NCBI GenBank assembly: GCA_008692225.1
Contig: VICG01000001.1
Coordinates: 2,339,001 to 2,403,000, forward strand
From: Monilinia fructicola
Taxonomy: Eukaryota; Ascomycota; Leotiomycetes; Helotiales; Sclerotiniaceae
Length of the DNA stretch: 64,000 bases
Direction: 5' to 3'
Notes under the pieces: generated by a model
The model's input: only the letters and a program-made list of their open reading frames with translations
Databases searched by the model: none
What the model was told of the DNA's origin: nothing
Translations under genes and position numbers: made by a program
Shown: one piece after another, positions 25,311 to 36,500 of the stretch
How positions within the stretch are numbered: position 1 is the stretch's first letter
How the letters are laid out: every line of letters starts with the position of its first letter

Positions 25311-26153
25311 GATCCCCTAAGATTGGGGGGAGTACGGAAGAATGTTTTATTTGTCCAATCTGTCATATCGTTGGTCGATCAAAAGAAGCCAAGGGAGATA
25401 TAAGAGTACAAACACCCCATCTTCCTATGTTCCCTGTTATGGTTGCTAAATTTTGCAATAAACAACGTAGAGGATGAGATATAAAGCCTCATCTCTCTCT
25501 CTCTTTGATGGACTGCAAAGCTTCACGGGCCGTCTTTGATAACTTCCAAGATCGGAACGGGCACATGAAAGAACAACGGAGGAATTCCCGTCGAGTGAAA
25601 TCGTGCCCCAGAGAGCCATGATTTTGTAAAGACTAAATCTCTAAAAAACCGGATTCACAACTGATAGAGAATATCTCCAGAAGACTCATTTTCAGCTCAT
25701 TTTCAGCTCTTGCCAATAGGAGCATGTGATTCGCCTCCAACGTCACCACCCCTTATACATGCTACTCAGACGTTGTAGGTGAAGAAAATATAGCAAAATA
25801 AACAATTTCGAGAGGTCGCGATGATCTTCAGTATTTTTATCTCAGTCACGTCTTCTCACTGACTTTCAGTGGCTTTCAATTCGCTGCCACCATGGGTGAG
25901 GACCAGTACAGACCCGAAAGTGGCGAATTATCTATCTTAGTAGTTGATAGCAGGATCGTTTAGTTCGAGACAGCTGAATTTCATCTGTTCGATGGTACAC
26001 CTGATTATTCGAGGACTTTGTTCAAGCGTCTATACGATCATATGAGGATTACAATCGTGAATGGAATTGTGTTTGGGATTTTTTGACAGGAATCTACCCT
26101 CAATAACGGTTTCATGGACCATGTCTGGGAAGATTGTTGGGAATGCAACCGAG

Positions 26154-26192
<39 letters not shown>

Positions 26193-26464
26193 AACTCGAA
26201 CCACTGATACTTTTGGCTACCAGCAACCAAAACTTATGGAATGTGGTCTTAGAGCACTCCACAGAAATGATTCGCAGGTTGGAAATATGAGAACTTCTGA
26301 TATTGAAGATATCATACATACATTACATTACAGATACACCTGTTCGTTGATGAAGTGCTACCCTAGGTAGCTGTCAGAGTTGGTGCGGCATCGGAAACAA
26401 GCGAAGGTATCGGGCATGATCAGGTGGAGCGGGCTCAACGCATAAATGAGCAGATAGGCAGTAT
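25311..26464. other. Spacer between two broken genes, with a CAGCAA repeat
   Basis: No intact gene. The frame at 26134-26370 is driven by the CAGCAA tract and carries no domain; it could be the remains of an upstream part of the TPR gene that follows. Confidence 0.4.
26152..26192 (+). repeat. (CAGCAA)n hexamer repeat
   Basis: About seven perfect units. Read on the plus strand they encode polyglutamine, on the minus strand Leu or Val/Ala runs depending on frame. Confidence 0.85.
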
Positions 26465-27510
26465 ATGACAGGCCCGGAGCATCCAGTGGCTCTAATAAGT
26501 GCTATAAACCTTACAAAAGCCCTGTTCCTTCAAGGAGAGTATGGTGAAGTAGTGGAGGTATATCACCAAATATTGGCCGAGAGAAGAAAGATTAGGCGAA
26601 AAATACTTCGACACAATAAGAATATCAATAGTTTAGCCCCAATTTTCGTTGATTCAGGACACCTTGAAACAGTCGAGAGTCTACATCGGCGATCATTGAT
26701 AGAAGGAGAAAAGACCATTGGGCCTGAGCATTCTTATGCATTACAAAATATCCACGCCTTAGGAGGGTTGCATCGAAACCAGGCCCAGCATGAGAAGTCT
26801 GAGGAGCTATATCCAGAAGCCTTGAGAGGAAGGAGAAGCTCCTGAGCCAGAAGACCAGTTACGTTACAAAGCATTAATAATTTAGGGGACGCAATTGAAG
26901 ATGAGACAGTACGTGGCGGCAGAAGAAATATGTCGCCATGCACTAAGAGGAAGAGTGGAGAATCTGGAGAGGAGCACGCAGAAACTGGAAAGCGTCCACA
27001 ATATAGTAAATGCCTTTTGCAATCAAGGGCTATATGATGAGGCAGAGATTCTTTACCGACAAGCGCTGATAGGTCGAGAAAAGACATTAGGACCAGGACA
27101 CCTCAATAGGCTAAAACGTTGGCTTTAGCACTGGATAGACAGGGAAAATGTGCGGAAGTAGAGCATAGATATCGTCAATCGTTGATTGCAAGGGAAGAGG
27201 TTCTGGGAAAGCCACATCCGGACACGTCATAAAACACTAACAAGATTGGTAGTATTCGCTTGATCCAAGTGGACTGTATGAAGTACTGAAGCCGAGTCTC
27301 CTTATACACAAAGACTAGAAAGAAGGAAGAAAATCTTTCGACTAGATCACCATGATCTGATACTTTGCAGAGTATGAACCACTTGGGGAAGGGTCTAGGA
27401 GATTTAGATCGGTCCGAGGAGTCAGGAGTACTCTTCCGATAGGCTCTAAAGAACAAGGAGAAGCTGCTGGTAGACGAACACTCTCATACTCTACCGAGTG
27501 CTTCCCCGAG
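26465..27510 (+). pseudogene. Broken kinesin-light-chain-type TPR repeat gene
   Basis: The region encodes a series of about 42-residue TPR units of the kind found in kinesin light chain and in fungal NB-ARC/TPR (NLR-like) proteins. Clear unit ends are EGEKTIGPEHSYALQNI (about 26700-26755), IGREKTLGPGH (27068-27100), AREEVLGKPHPDT (about 27190-27226) and NKEKLLVDEHSHTLP (about 27450-27490). Helix pairs such as GLYDEAEILYRQAL precede them. The array is cut by a TGA at about 26843, a frame change near 26897, a frame change near 27115, a stop at about 27228, and a stop inside LFR-ALKN at about 27455. No NB-ARC (P-loop) segment is seen upstream, so this is a decayed C-terminal repeat part. Such genes duplicate and decay often in filamentous fungi. 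Confidence 0.72.
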
Positions 27511-29217
27511 CACCTTGATCGTAAGACCTACCAAATCTATCCTTGCAATTTGATGGAACTTGGGAGTAATTTAACAACAATAATTTCGCAAAGATGTTGT
27601 CTCTTTCCAAATGTTCAAGCCAATCTGAGACTGAGAAGATAAAATTGCTCAAATTCAACTCGAACATTGATATGAGTTTCGGAAATCATCAACGCAACCC
27701 AATTCAACCCATCAATGTCCAATGACTCGTGGACCAAATCTCTCAGCTTCCAATAACAGGGGACAAGGAGACTACTCCGGCCAGCCAACCCATGCCCAAA
27801 CTTCCATTCAGTAAATTACCAGAATCGGAAAAGTTCTTCAACAACATGACATTTTTGATTTATCCGACATCTATTGGCATACTTTATCTTCAGCCAGCCC
27901 CCGTTCAATTCAATAATTTCGCGGAGCGATTCCTTAAAAAATCAACATGGATTTAGATCGAAGATAAATCGAGACGTAAATATTGACTAGACATCACTCG
28001 CAGCTAAGGATACCTAGGTAATATACAATGCCCCCCACGCATACATAACAGACAATATGAAAAACAGCCGTCTTTTGCCTATTACCCCTAAAGGGCGATT
28101 CTGGCTAGCGCACACTCGATACACGTAGCAGCATCAGTATAAAAAGCAAAAGCAAACACAAAAAGGAAAGATAATCTGGCAATCGTACATGGTGAACGGG
28201 CGGAAAGATCGGCCCGCTTACGTATGCAACAGGGAGGTTTAAATCATGCTTTCTTTTTTTTTCCTGCAAGGACGGAGATATGGAGATACGTCCACCGGCC
28301 GGACGTCGCGAAAGAAAAAAAGAAAAGAAAAGAAAAGAAAAGACAATGAAGGGTATTCTAGAGAATGTCTCGAGAGGAGAGAAAGCCTCTCGACATCTAG
28401 TTCTAATCAAGATCGACTCAAGGATACATGCTGGCCCTTGCTCTGACCCCCAAGACGGGTAGAGATTGGAGATTAGAGATTAGATCGATCTAAACGGTGC
28501 GGAGAGATCTTGCTTGCATGCTGCAAGAGTAGGTTTGAGATGTGATAGCGAGATACGAACTTATCTCGTGCTTTTGTGGCTGGCTAGAGATGACGTCCTC
28601 TAGATCCAGTTGCTTTTCCGAGATCTTGATGCAGCTTTGTTGCATCTACTACCTCCTTATCATTGATTTTGAATTCATCATGAATTGCGAATATTTGACC
28701 ACTGGCACGAATCGGGGGTACGAGTAGCTGAAACGAGAGTGAGGATATATGGGATGGGTATGAATAGCTGTGATGAGAGTGAATATAATACCTTTACACA
28801 CACAGAGGAGATGTATGGGTATTTAGCACAAGAGAAGGAATATTACCACTAGGCTGTGAATTTGGTTGGCATGACCTCTTACTCGGTTAAGATATGTCAC
28901 ATCCATAAAGTCGTAGATGTTGTTGGTAAGGATGCAAACAGTAGCTCTGAAGACAGATGCTGAAACGAGATTTTTCTTAAACTAGTGTGGATGATGTCAA
29001 TGCCTTTTCAAACAGTGCATAAATTCAGCTCAAATGTTTGAAAACCGCATACAGCCTTCCATATTTTATGAGTAAGATACGTCAATTCATTTAACTCCCA
29101 TCCCGTGCCAATGCTACACACGATTTGTTGTGGCATTGTTGCTCAGCTATAGTATTACATAAATTCCACATCTTCCATAGTTCGTAGAGGCCCAGTGCAA
29201 TGCCATGCTACCAATCA
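27511..29217. other. Spacer
   Basis: 1.7 kb without a supported gene. An (AAAAG)n purine stretch lies at about 28312-28342. The final 250 bases form the 3' region of the lipase gene on the minus strand. Confidence 0.45.
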
Positions 29218-30702
29218 TCAAAGCTCCTTCGTTCCCTGCCTGTCCTCCAATTCGGTAAGATTATAATGCGGTCTTCTCCAATCCAAAGGATCTCCACCCG
29301 GCAAACAAACCCCCAATCTCCAGAAATAATCCCTATGAGCAAAAAATAGTTGCCAAAGTTTGTATCTTGTTGGAATAGGGAGTTTCGGCCATCTCTTCCG
29401 AACACTATCCGCTTTCTCCTCTTCCTCCCATGCAGTCTTCTGTCCATCTCCAGCGCCCCATTTTCCAGTCTGTATTTTGTCTAGAAAATCGATGGGAATT
29501 ACAGACGACAAGTCCTCTCCTTGAAACCATAGATTGTCATCGTCACTCCCCGTAATACAGTTCGCGTCTTCATCTCCGTAGCAAAGACGAAGATCGAGAG
29601 CTTCAGGTTGCAAATCTCCCTTCCCAATGTAGATCTCTCCGGCATGGCTTCTGTACCCCCACTCTCTCAATGGAAGGAGTGGGACTGGATCCCCTATATG
29701 GGTCACCCTTCTGTATCTTCTCTTCACATCTGCGTGAGCTCCCTCATCCAACCCGAATGCACCATCAAGGAACTTCCTCAAGCCCTGGTTCCCAATCATC
29801 GGCTCCCCGAAAGTCGTAATGATGGTCCTCCACCCAGCCCCTTCAAGCTCCAACGCAGCAAGAGCAGCAACCGCACCACCAAGTGAATGCCCCACAAGAT
29901 GTAGTTGATACTCTGGATATTTCTGTTTCAATAAATTGAGATGCGGTACAACGTATGGGCGAGTATTAAGCCATGAAGTGTAGAAGCCAGTGTGAACCGT
30001 GCAATTCGTACACCTTTTCTCCATTTTACCCGACTTCTGTTTTGAATTTGTAGTTCCGAATGTTTGTTTCCACTTGAGAGGCCAAGGCCGAGGAATCTGA
30101 TTGATAAAACGTTGTACAGTGCTTGCTTCAAGAATTTTGGTAGAAGTATCAGGATCATCAGGGTTATCGGGATCCTCAGGATATGGTATGTATTCCTGAG
30201 GTACCGTGCTCAAATCGACAATTGTATTCGCAATAGAATAAGTGCCTCTAAAAGCAACAATGATCCTGCCTTTTTGATTGCCATCATCTTGACCCTGCAA
30301 ACCGTGATCTAGAACTATATATCCAGAACTATCACTTTTGGCCACCCCAGTATTGAATGTATTTACCAGCTCGTACCCAGGAAAATCATCACAACGACTA
30401 GCGCATTGAAAAGGCTTCGATATCCCGCTTGTACCGACGCAGTAGGATATATCAACCAGGCGGGCTAGTTCTTCGAGGGAGTGGAAGAGGGATAAGGGTA
30501 TCATAGGGTCATCATTGGCCGTCGATGGGTATTGCGCGGAGGTGGAGTGGGATCGAGCATCGGAGTGTTTTTTGTCAGTCTGAGAACCGAAAGAGCTAAC
30601 ATGGTACGGTGGTGTGTTTACAAACGCTGGATGGGCGAATGCCCAAGAGGCAAGCTCCAGGAAGGCAAGAAAGATTATGTTATTGATGCTAAGAAATTGC
30701 AT
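29218..30702 (-). CDS. Secreted class 3 (alpha/beta-hydrolase) lipase
   Basis: One uninterrupted 494-aa frame without introns. Residues 1-23 form a signal peptide (hydrophobic IIFLAFLELASWAFA before HPAF). The class 3 lipase core includes RIIVAFRGTYS (oxyanion region), the nucleophile elbow LVGHSLGGAVAA with catalytic Ser, VTHIGDPVPLLP with the catalytic Asp, and YRSHAGEIYIG with the catalytic His. Cys pairs (YCVGTSG..FQCASRCDDF, EKRCTNCTVHTGF) suit an extracellular protein. The family hydrolyses triglycerides, and some relatives hydrolyse feruloyl or other esters of plant cell walls; the substrate cannot be read here. The long C-terminal extension after the catalytic His (about 140 residues) is atypical of the shortest Rhizomucor-type enzymes but common in fungal homologues. 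Confidence 0.92.
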   Translation of the reverse strand: MQFLSINNIIFLAFLELASWAFAHPAFVNTPPYHVSSFGSQTDKKHSDARSHSTSAQYPSTANDDPMIPLSLFHSLEELARLVDISYCVGTSGISKPFQCASRCDDFPGYELVNTFNTGVAKSDSSGYIVLDHGLQGQDDGNQKGRIIVAFRGTYSIANTIVDLSTVPQEYIPYPEDPDNPDDPDTSTKILEASTVQRFINQIPRPWPLKWKQTFGTTNSKQKSGKMEKRCTNCTVHTGFYTSWLNTRPYVVPHLNLLKQKYPEYQLHLVGHSLGGAVAALAALELEGAGWRTIITTFGEPMIGNQGLRKFLDGAFGLDEGAHADVKRRYRRVTHIGDPVPLLPLREWGYRSHAGEIYIGKGDLQPEALDLRLCYGDEDANCITGSDDDNLWFQGEDLSSVIPIDFLDKIQTGKWGAGDGQKTAWEEEEKADSVRKRWPKLPIPTRYKLWQLFFAHRDYFWRLGVCLPGGDPLDWRRPHYNLTELEDRQGTKEL

Positions 30703-31691
30703 CTTGTGTCGTGGTATTTTACATGTTCGAATTCATTTATTCGTGTAAAGAGTGGAACGAACAGGAAGTATTAGGTGAAAGGTAAGGAGGTGCTGACACA
30801 AAGTCGAGTGTCTTTGAATGTTGGATTGTGTGAATGACGAGGTGAATGGGTCATGATGTATTGCAGCGTCACTACAGTATAGTGCGCTAAGCGAGCGAAT
30901 GTTGAATTTTACCCCAGATTTCCTCTTTGCGCTTAGTGTAAGTCTAATCTAATCTAGATTAGACCTACTGTACATCTACATCTACCTAAGTATACTTGCC
31001 ATAGTACATGACAACGGATAGCAGTATGGTTCATTTCAACCCAATTTTAAGCGTCTAAATACCCGAATACGATTGTCGTTATGAAAGTGTGTTTCTCTTT
31101 TATTCAGAAGAGATCCAAGTATTTCGGATATAAAGGATTGTGGGAGATTATAATAGGAGGTTTCACGAACATTCATCAATTCTATAGACTCATCCTCACA
31201 CGCGACTAGTTGTGTAGATGAGATTCGTAGATTCATTTAAAATGAGGGATATAATAATATACCTGACAATTGTCTACACGAGAAACGAACACTCACCCAG
31301 GAGCAGCTTTATCTCGGTAATATTTGCGCAATTAATACCTCCTTTGACGTAGCCTGATTGCCCTGAGATTTTCCCAGACATTAATTCATACATAACCCCG
31401 CCTATTTAACCTAACCCATTTCAGTTTCTATTCTTGTAATAGATGTCCCTGTCTTCATAACCCATCTGAACTCCCATCCTAATCATCATGATAGTAACCT
31501 ACAGACTCCCAAGACATATGAAAACGCCGGAATGCAACCCTGAATGCTCCCAACCCGGATAGTTTTCGCTCATGGTACCCTAAAATTCGACATCTACGAA
31601 ACGCCACAAAGCCTAGCCCGCTAAGTTATCCAAGTTCCAAATTTGGATGCAAAACATATACAAGAAAAGAGAGTTAACAAGAAAAGCCTTG
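30703..31691. other. Spacer between two minus-strand genes
   Basis: Promoter side of the lipase gene and 3' side of the histidine kinase gene. Only short frames. No feature I can support. Confidence 0.45.
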
Positions 31692-34396
31692 CTATTCCGA
31701 ACAGCATAATTGTCCCTGCTGAAAATTCCCAACAATGAGTTTTTCAATATCAATAACTCTATACGGTTTCGTTAAGAAACTTCGCATACCCGCTTCCTTT
31801 GCCTTGATAGAACAGTCGTCTGTGATATCAGCTGTAACTGCCACGATTGTCGCAGTCTCTCCGTGAGCTTTCGCTAGCTTTAGGATCTCCGATGTAGCTT
31901 CGTAACCATCCATATTCGGCATCCATATATCCATTAATATAATATCGTAGCGACCAGATGGCTTCAATAAAGAAGCCTGGTAAGAACGAACGGCATCTGC
32001 CCCATCAATTGCAAGTGTAATATTGTCTGCGCAGTAGCCGAGCCTACTAAGAGCTGTAAAGGCTAGCTTCCGAACAATTTCGTTATCTTCTGCGACAAGA
32101 AAATTAAGAGGATATTCTTTGGCGAGATCACGGTTGACGTTGGGAATTGACTGCCTGTCCTTAGTCTTCCCGGAAACCTTGGCAGAAGGAGATATAACGG
32201 CATCCCGAGTGATTCGTGGATGACTAGGGGATGAGCCTACGAGTGGAGTCACGGCCCTTTTCATATCCAAAGCTGAAATCGGGAGACGAATTAAGAATTC
32301 GGATCCTTTAAACGGACCTTCCGTTGCAGATCTTTCCAATGTGACATCGCCACCTAAGTTCTTCCTCGCATGAGCTTTAGCATTGAATAGACCAAGTCCC
32401 AGTCCGTCTTTCGTGCGACGGATCGATGCGTTTTCTTGGAAATGAGGTTGGAATAGACGAGGCTTTGATCCTTCAGTTATGCCACATCCTGTATCGACGA
32501 CCCATATCTCAATCATGTGCCCAGTATTATTGAGTTTGACAGTTATTGTGATGCTGCCTTCATCCGTGAACTTGATAGCGTTATCGATGATCTTTGAAAT
32601 TGAGAATTGCAGATGCTGCTCTTCAGTAAGAATGGCCTCGGGGACATCAGGCTGAATCACCAGTTCAATCAAACGCTCTTGCATTTCACCCTTTGATCCT
32701 TGTGTTTTCACTTCAATTTTCTCGCCCAAGTCTGTTGTGGTATGATTTTCGCTAGTTAAATGGTCGCTTTTGAGAGCATCGCGAATAAGACTTTGCATAA
32801 AATCGCGGGTGATGATACGTCGATGATCTGGATTAATGGAAACTGAAGATGTAAGTGGACTGGGTTTCGGGTCCACAGGAAAACCATCAAACTTACTTTC
32901 TTCCCCTGAAAGAGTGGAATCGATATCGAGTGAATGGCGTGAAACTTCTGGCTCCGATAAAGTAAACATACGCTTCGGGGGAGAACCTAAATTGAGCTCG
33001 AGCTCTTCAGAACGACTCCTTTTCGTCAAAACAGGTGAAAATGCCTTTCTTAGATGGCCATTGTTAGAAGGGGGATAGTTTCGCAGGATTGAAAATGATT
33101 CATTTCCGTCCTCTTCTGGCGTCAAAGGAACATCTGGCATTTGCATGTTGAGATCGTATGCGTGAACAACATTATCGCCTGCTTCTATCGCCCTTCTAGA
33201 GCTTTCTGTGTGTAGGATGAGTATAGAATAGGTAACAATGTTGATGGATTTCACTTACCTTGCACAATCTCAATATTGGCCTTCAGATCTGCAAAAACAG
33301 AGCGAACTAGCTCATTCTGTTGGGTTGCCATAGCATCAAGTACGGTTGAGTACATAATATCCAACATCCCCACTACTCCTTGCATAGGCGTTCTTAGTTC
33401 ATGCGACAGGCTTCGAGCGTATGGTTTGAGGGACTGTGAAGCGGTAATAGCAGAAAGAGGTATGATGTTTGCTAGATTAGATTCTTGAAGGCTACCCTCT
33501 TTAGCAAATCCCCGTCCTTCCACTATGCGTTGGAGGATCAAGTCTTCGAGGGAATGCATGAACATTTCTATGAAGCTCCAACTGAGCTTCCTCTTGCGAG
33601 CACCCTCTTCAGACCAGATCAAGGCAAAGTGAGCAAAAGATTTGTCTTCCACACACAAAGGTACGCCAATAAAGGCCTCCGACTGACCCCATGGCATGGT
33701 GTTTGGATTGTTAGGTGTTACCTCCTTCATTCTCTCGGGTACAATGACCACTTTGTCGTATTTCATATAGGCGCAAGGCGTACCAAAGGCTGTATATTTA
33801 TAATCCCTTTCCAGCTTAGATTCGTTATCTCCAGTTTTGGTATAAAAAGCAACACCCATTAAACATGAGCCTTCTTCCCCAAGTTCCGGAAGTTCAACAG
33901 CAGTATCCTGATCATCCACCAACATTCGTTTAGCAACCAATCCACATTGAGATCCTGTTATATTGCACATCCCCTCCATAAGTATTCTCCAGAAGTCGTA
34001 GGTATCCGCTTTGCGAAGCTGAGACTTCAACTTAATCAGCTGTTCTGAGGCATTGCTTTCCGCAGCAGGAAAGTATCGACCCAGTATATTCGTAAAGCCT
34101 TCATCGCCACTATGCAGTATGGAATCCTCTGAGAAACCTGGCAGGCACAATGTCTGTCTATCTATAAGATCGTGTGGTGCTTGAGCCCCTGGTCCCATTA
34201 CACTGTTCATTTCCTCCCCCGTCCTCCGAAGAAGTTGATCTTTTATAAGAGCCTTGGTAGCAACTCGTCTAGTTCTTTGACGGTGGGGTTTATATATCCT
34301 CGAAGCGCAGGGCTTTCCCTCGAAAGCCTCACGATAGTATCGTGGCTCTTGCATTCCACGTTGTTCTTTAGATGTGGGTATAAGTGCATCAATCAT
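31692..34396 (-). CDS. Hybrid histidine kinase, GAF-like sensor, HisKA-HATPase-REC
   Basis: Phosphorelay sensor kinase. Exon 1 is 34396-33259 and exon 2 33205-31692. The 53-nt intron (GTAAGT..CACAG) falls in EIVQ-E-SSRRA and keeps phase, giving 883 aa. The N-terminal half has a GAF-like region (about residues 110-300) without membrane segments, so the sensor is probably cytosolic. H-box is SLSHELRTPMQGVVGML (about residues 330-345). HATPase motifs are N-box IIDNAIKFTDEG, G1 VVDTGCGI and G2 GLGLGLFNAK. The C-terminal receiver has FLVAEDNEIVRK, phosphoacceptor ILMDIWMPNMDG, and the Lys in FLTKPY. A Ser-rich insertion of about 150 residues separates H-box and HATPase. This is one of the larger fungal hybrid kinase groups with GAF; I do not assign a group number. 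An upstream in-frame start cannot be excluded. Confidence 0.93.
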
Positions 34397-36500
34397 TTAG
34401 TCAGGCTTATCCGAAGCTGCCTGCCTTAGCCAAGATGATCGAACCACAACGTCGGTGTCGAATTGTCGACAAAATACAATGGAATTGGTAGGAGGTTTGT
34501 CGAGAGAGCAGATGAATTGCCAAAGTACCGGTAGGAGATTGGAATCTCAGCCAGCAGTGGGGCTTTCTCTATTGATCGACGAGAAAATGCAGTAATGAAT
34601 ATGTACTGGTGGGTAATAAGTTGAGTGACGGGTGCCGACTAGAATGGAAACCCCGGCAACTTCAGTTATGCGCGAAGCGATTCTAGACTCCTGCTCGATG
34701 ACAGAATATTAGAAATGTTTTTAACTGAAATTCTGATGAGTGAGGGGAAGAGCTTGTTATTGGGAATGAGCGAACGGATCAGAGGGTCTAGAGGGTCTGG
34801 ATGCAAAAGTTTAAACGAACATTGAAACTTGTAAGGGGACGTCAAAAGATGAGTTTGGGTCGAGTTACTAGCAGTTACCGCACTGGGAATTATGATGGTG
34901 GACACTGTCGGTCAAAGAGCATTGAACTGATTTCCAGAGCATTGAACCTCGACTTCGATGGAACTTTTTTGGTAATAAATTAAGAGTTAGTTAGGGCGAG
35001 GAAGATATACGGTGATGGTTGCGTCAATATGTGAGACAGGGCATAAAGCTAAATAGTATAGGTGAACGATGGACGGATGGTTTTGATGATTGATATACGG
35101 GAGTACGAATTAAAAGAAAAGGATGGACAATCGAATCATAAGGTTCAAATTTCAACGTACGGACGGAGTAAGTAGGTAGTGAGGTCTAGAGTGAGGGAGG
35201 GTAAGGGGTGTGGGTATTGTGTGTGGGTAGTGAACGAAGCAAAACAATATGTATATGAATAGTGCGAATAATGATTGAGTGTGAATGTAGTTAAACTATT
35301 GGGTAGTGAGGATAGTAGTGAAGAGAATGAGAGGCATTGAGAGCTTCAGGAGTCAGGGTAGTGCGGGTAGTAGGTGAAATTCTATAGTGTGGGAAGAAAA
35401 AGATGGGCTTCTGGGTCTAAGAGATTTCTTTGGGAAAGGTCTAGCCAGGTCGAATTTGGAATTTGTGGAGAGCATGGAGTAATTAAAAGCGGAAGTCACT
35501 GGATAAGCAAGCCTTACGACGATCTTTCCATTCTCCTTGCGTTAGGATTGGGATCACGATGACTAATACTCACATACTCATGATACATGTAATAATAATA
35601 ATAGTTATGATGATTATTATTATTACTTAAGATGGCTGGCTGCTCTGTTCTTGGTGAGAGTAGCATCTAATGAGCAAGTGTTTAACGGTTCCAATTTGCA
35701 AAATCTACTTGCTAACAATGCCGATATCCGGGGAGTGAAGGATATCTAGACACCTAGTAAATAAACAATAATGATGATGATAATGATTTACTTGTTAGAT
35801 TTTACGTTGCAGAATTTAGGATTTAGATGTTACATATTAGATGTTAGATATTAGATATTAGATGTTAGATGTTAGATGTTAGATGTTAGATTTTAGATTT
35901 AAGATTTGAGATTTGAGATTTGAGATTTTAGATTTCATAATTTAGATTCTAGAAAGTGTAAATGCGAGAAAAGATTCATTCGTGTTTACTGTAATCAATC
36001 AACTAATTGATTAACTAGCTACATATTAGCTAACTAATCAGACCACGAGATCTAATGTCAATAGGTTGGATGGATATATTACCTACCCAAGTAACTGCTC
36101 AGTAATAGTACCACCTAAAGACGACCTAGGTAGTATCTAATTGATTAAAGAATACCTTTACCTATTATAAAGTTCATAAATCGTTGCAGCCTAATCCGTA
36201 GTATTAAATCTGTTCTCCACAATTAGACCTTATTAAATAACATAGAAGCTTTCTTTTTGTCTCTTTTTAATAACAATAGCCAATGAAGAATACATACCCA
36301 TTTGATCAGTTATCCGATATCCGATATCCTAGCCGATTAACTCTATGATACAGGTGTACTCAGTCAAGTCCCGAAGAAGTATATTTTTTGCCCTTCAATA
36401 ATTCATTTATACGATACTTAAATCTAAAGGTAAAGAAAAGGCCGGGAGTTCTTCAACCCCTGATCGGGGATTATATAAACAAGATCAACGGTCCTATCAT
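34397..36500. other. Upstream spacer of the histidine kinase, with TTAGAT repeats
   Basis: No supported gene; frames at 34666-34983 and 35374-35562 are short and domainless. The composition becomes AT-richer from about 35560. Confidence 0.45.
35826..35938 (+). repeat. TTAGATG/TTAGATA tandem repeat
   Basis: About fifteen degenerate 7-8 bp units (TTAGATGT, TTAGATAT, TTGAGATT) head to tail. Confidence 0.8.
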
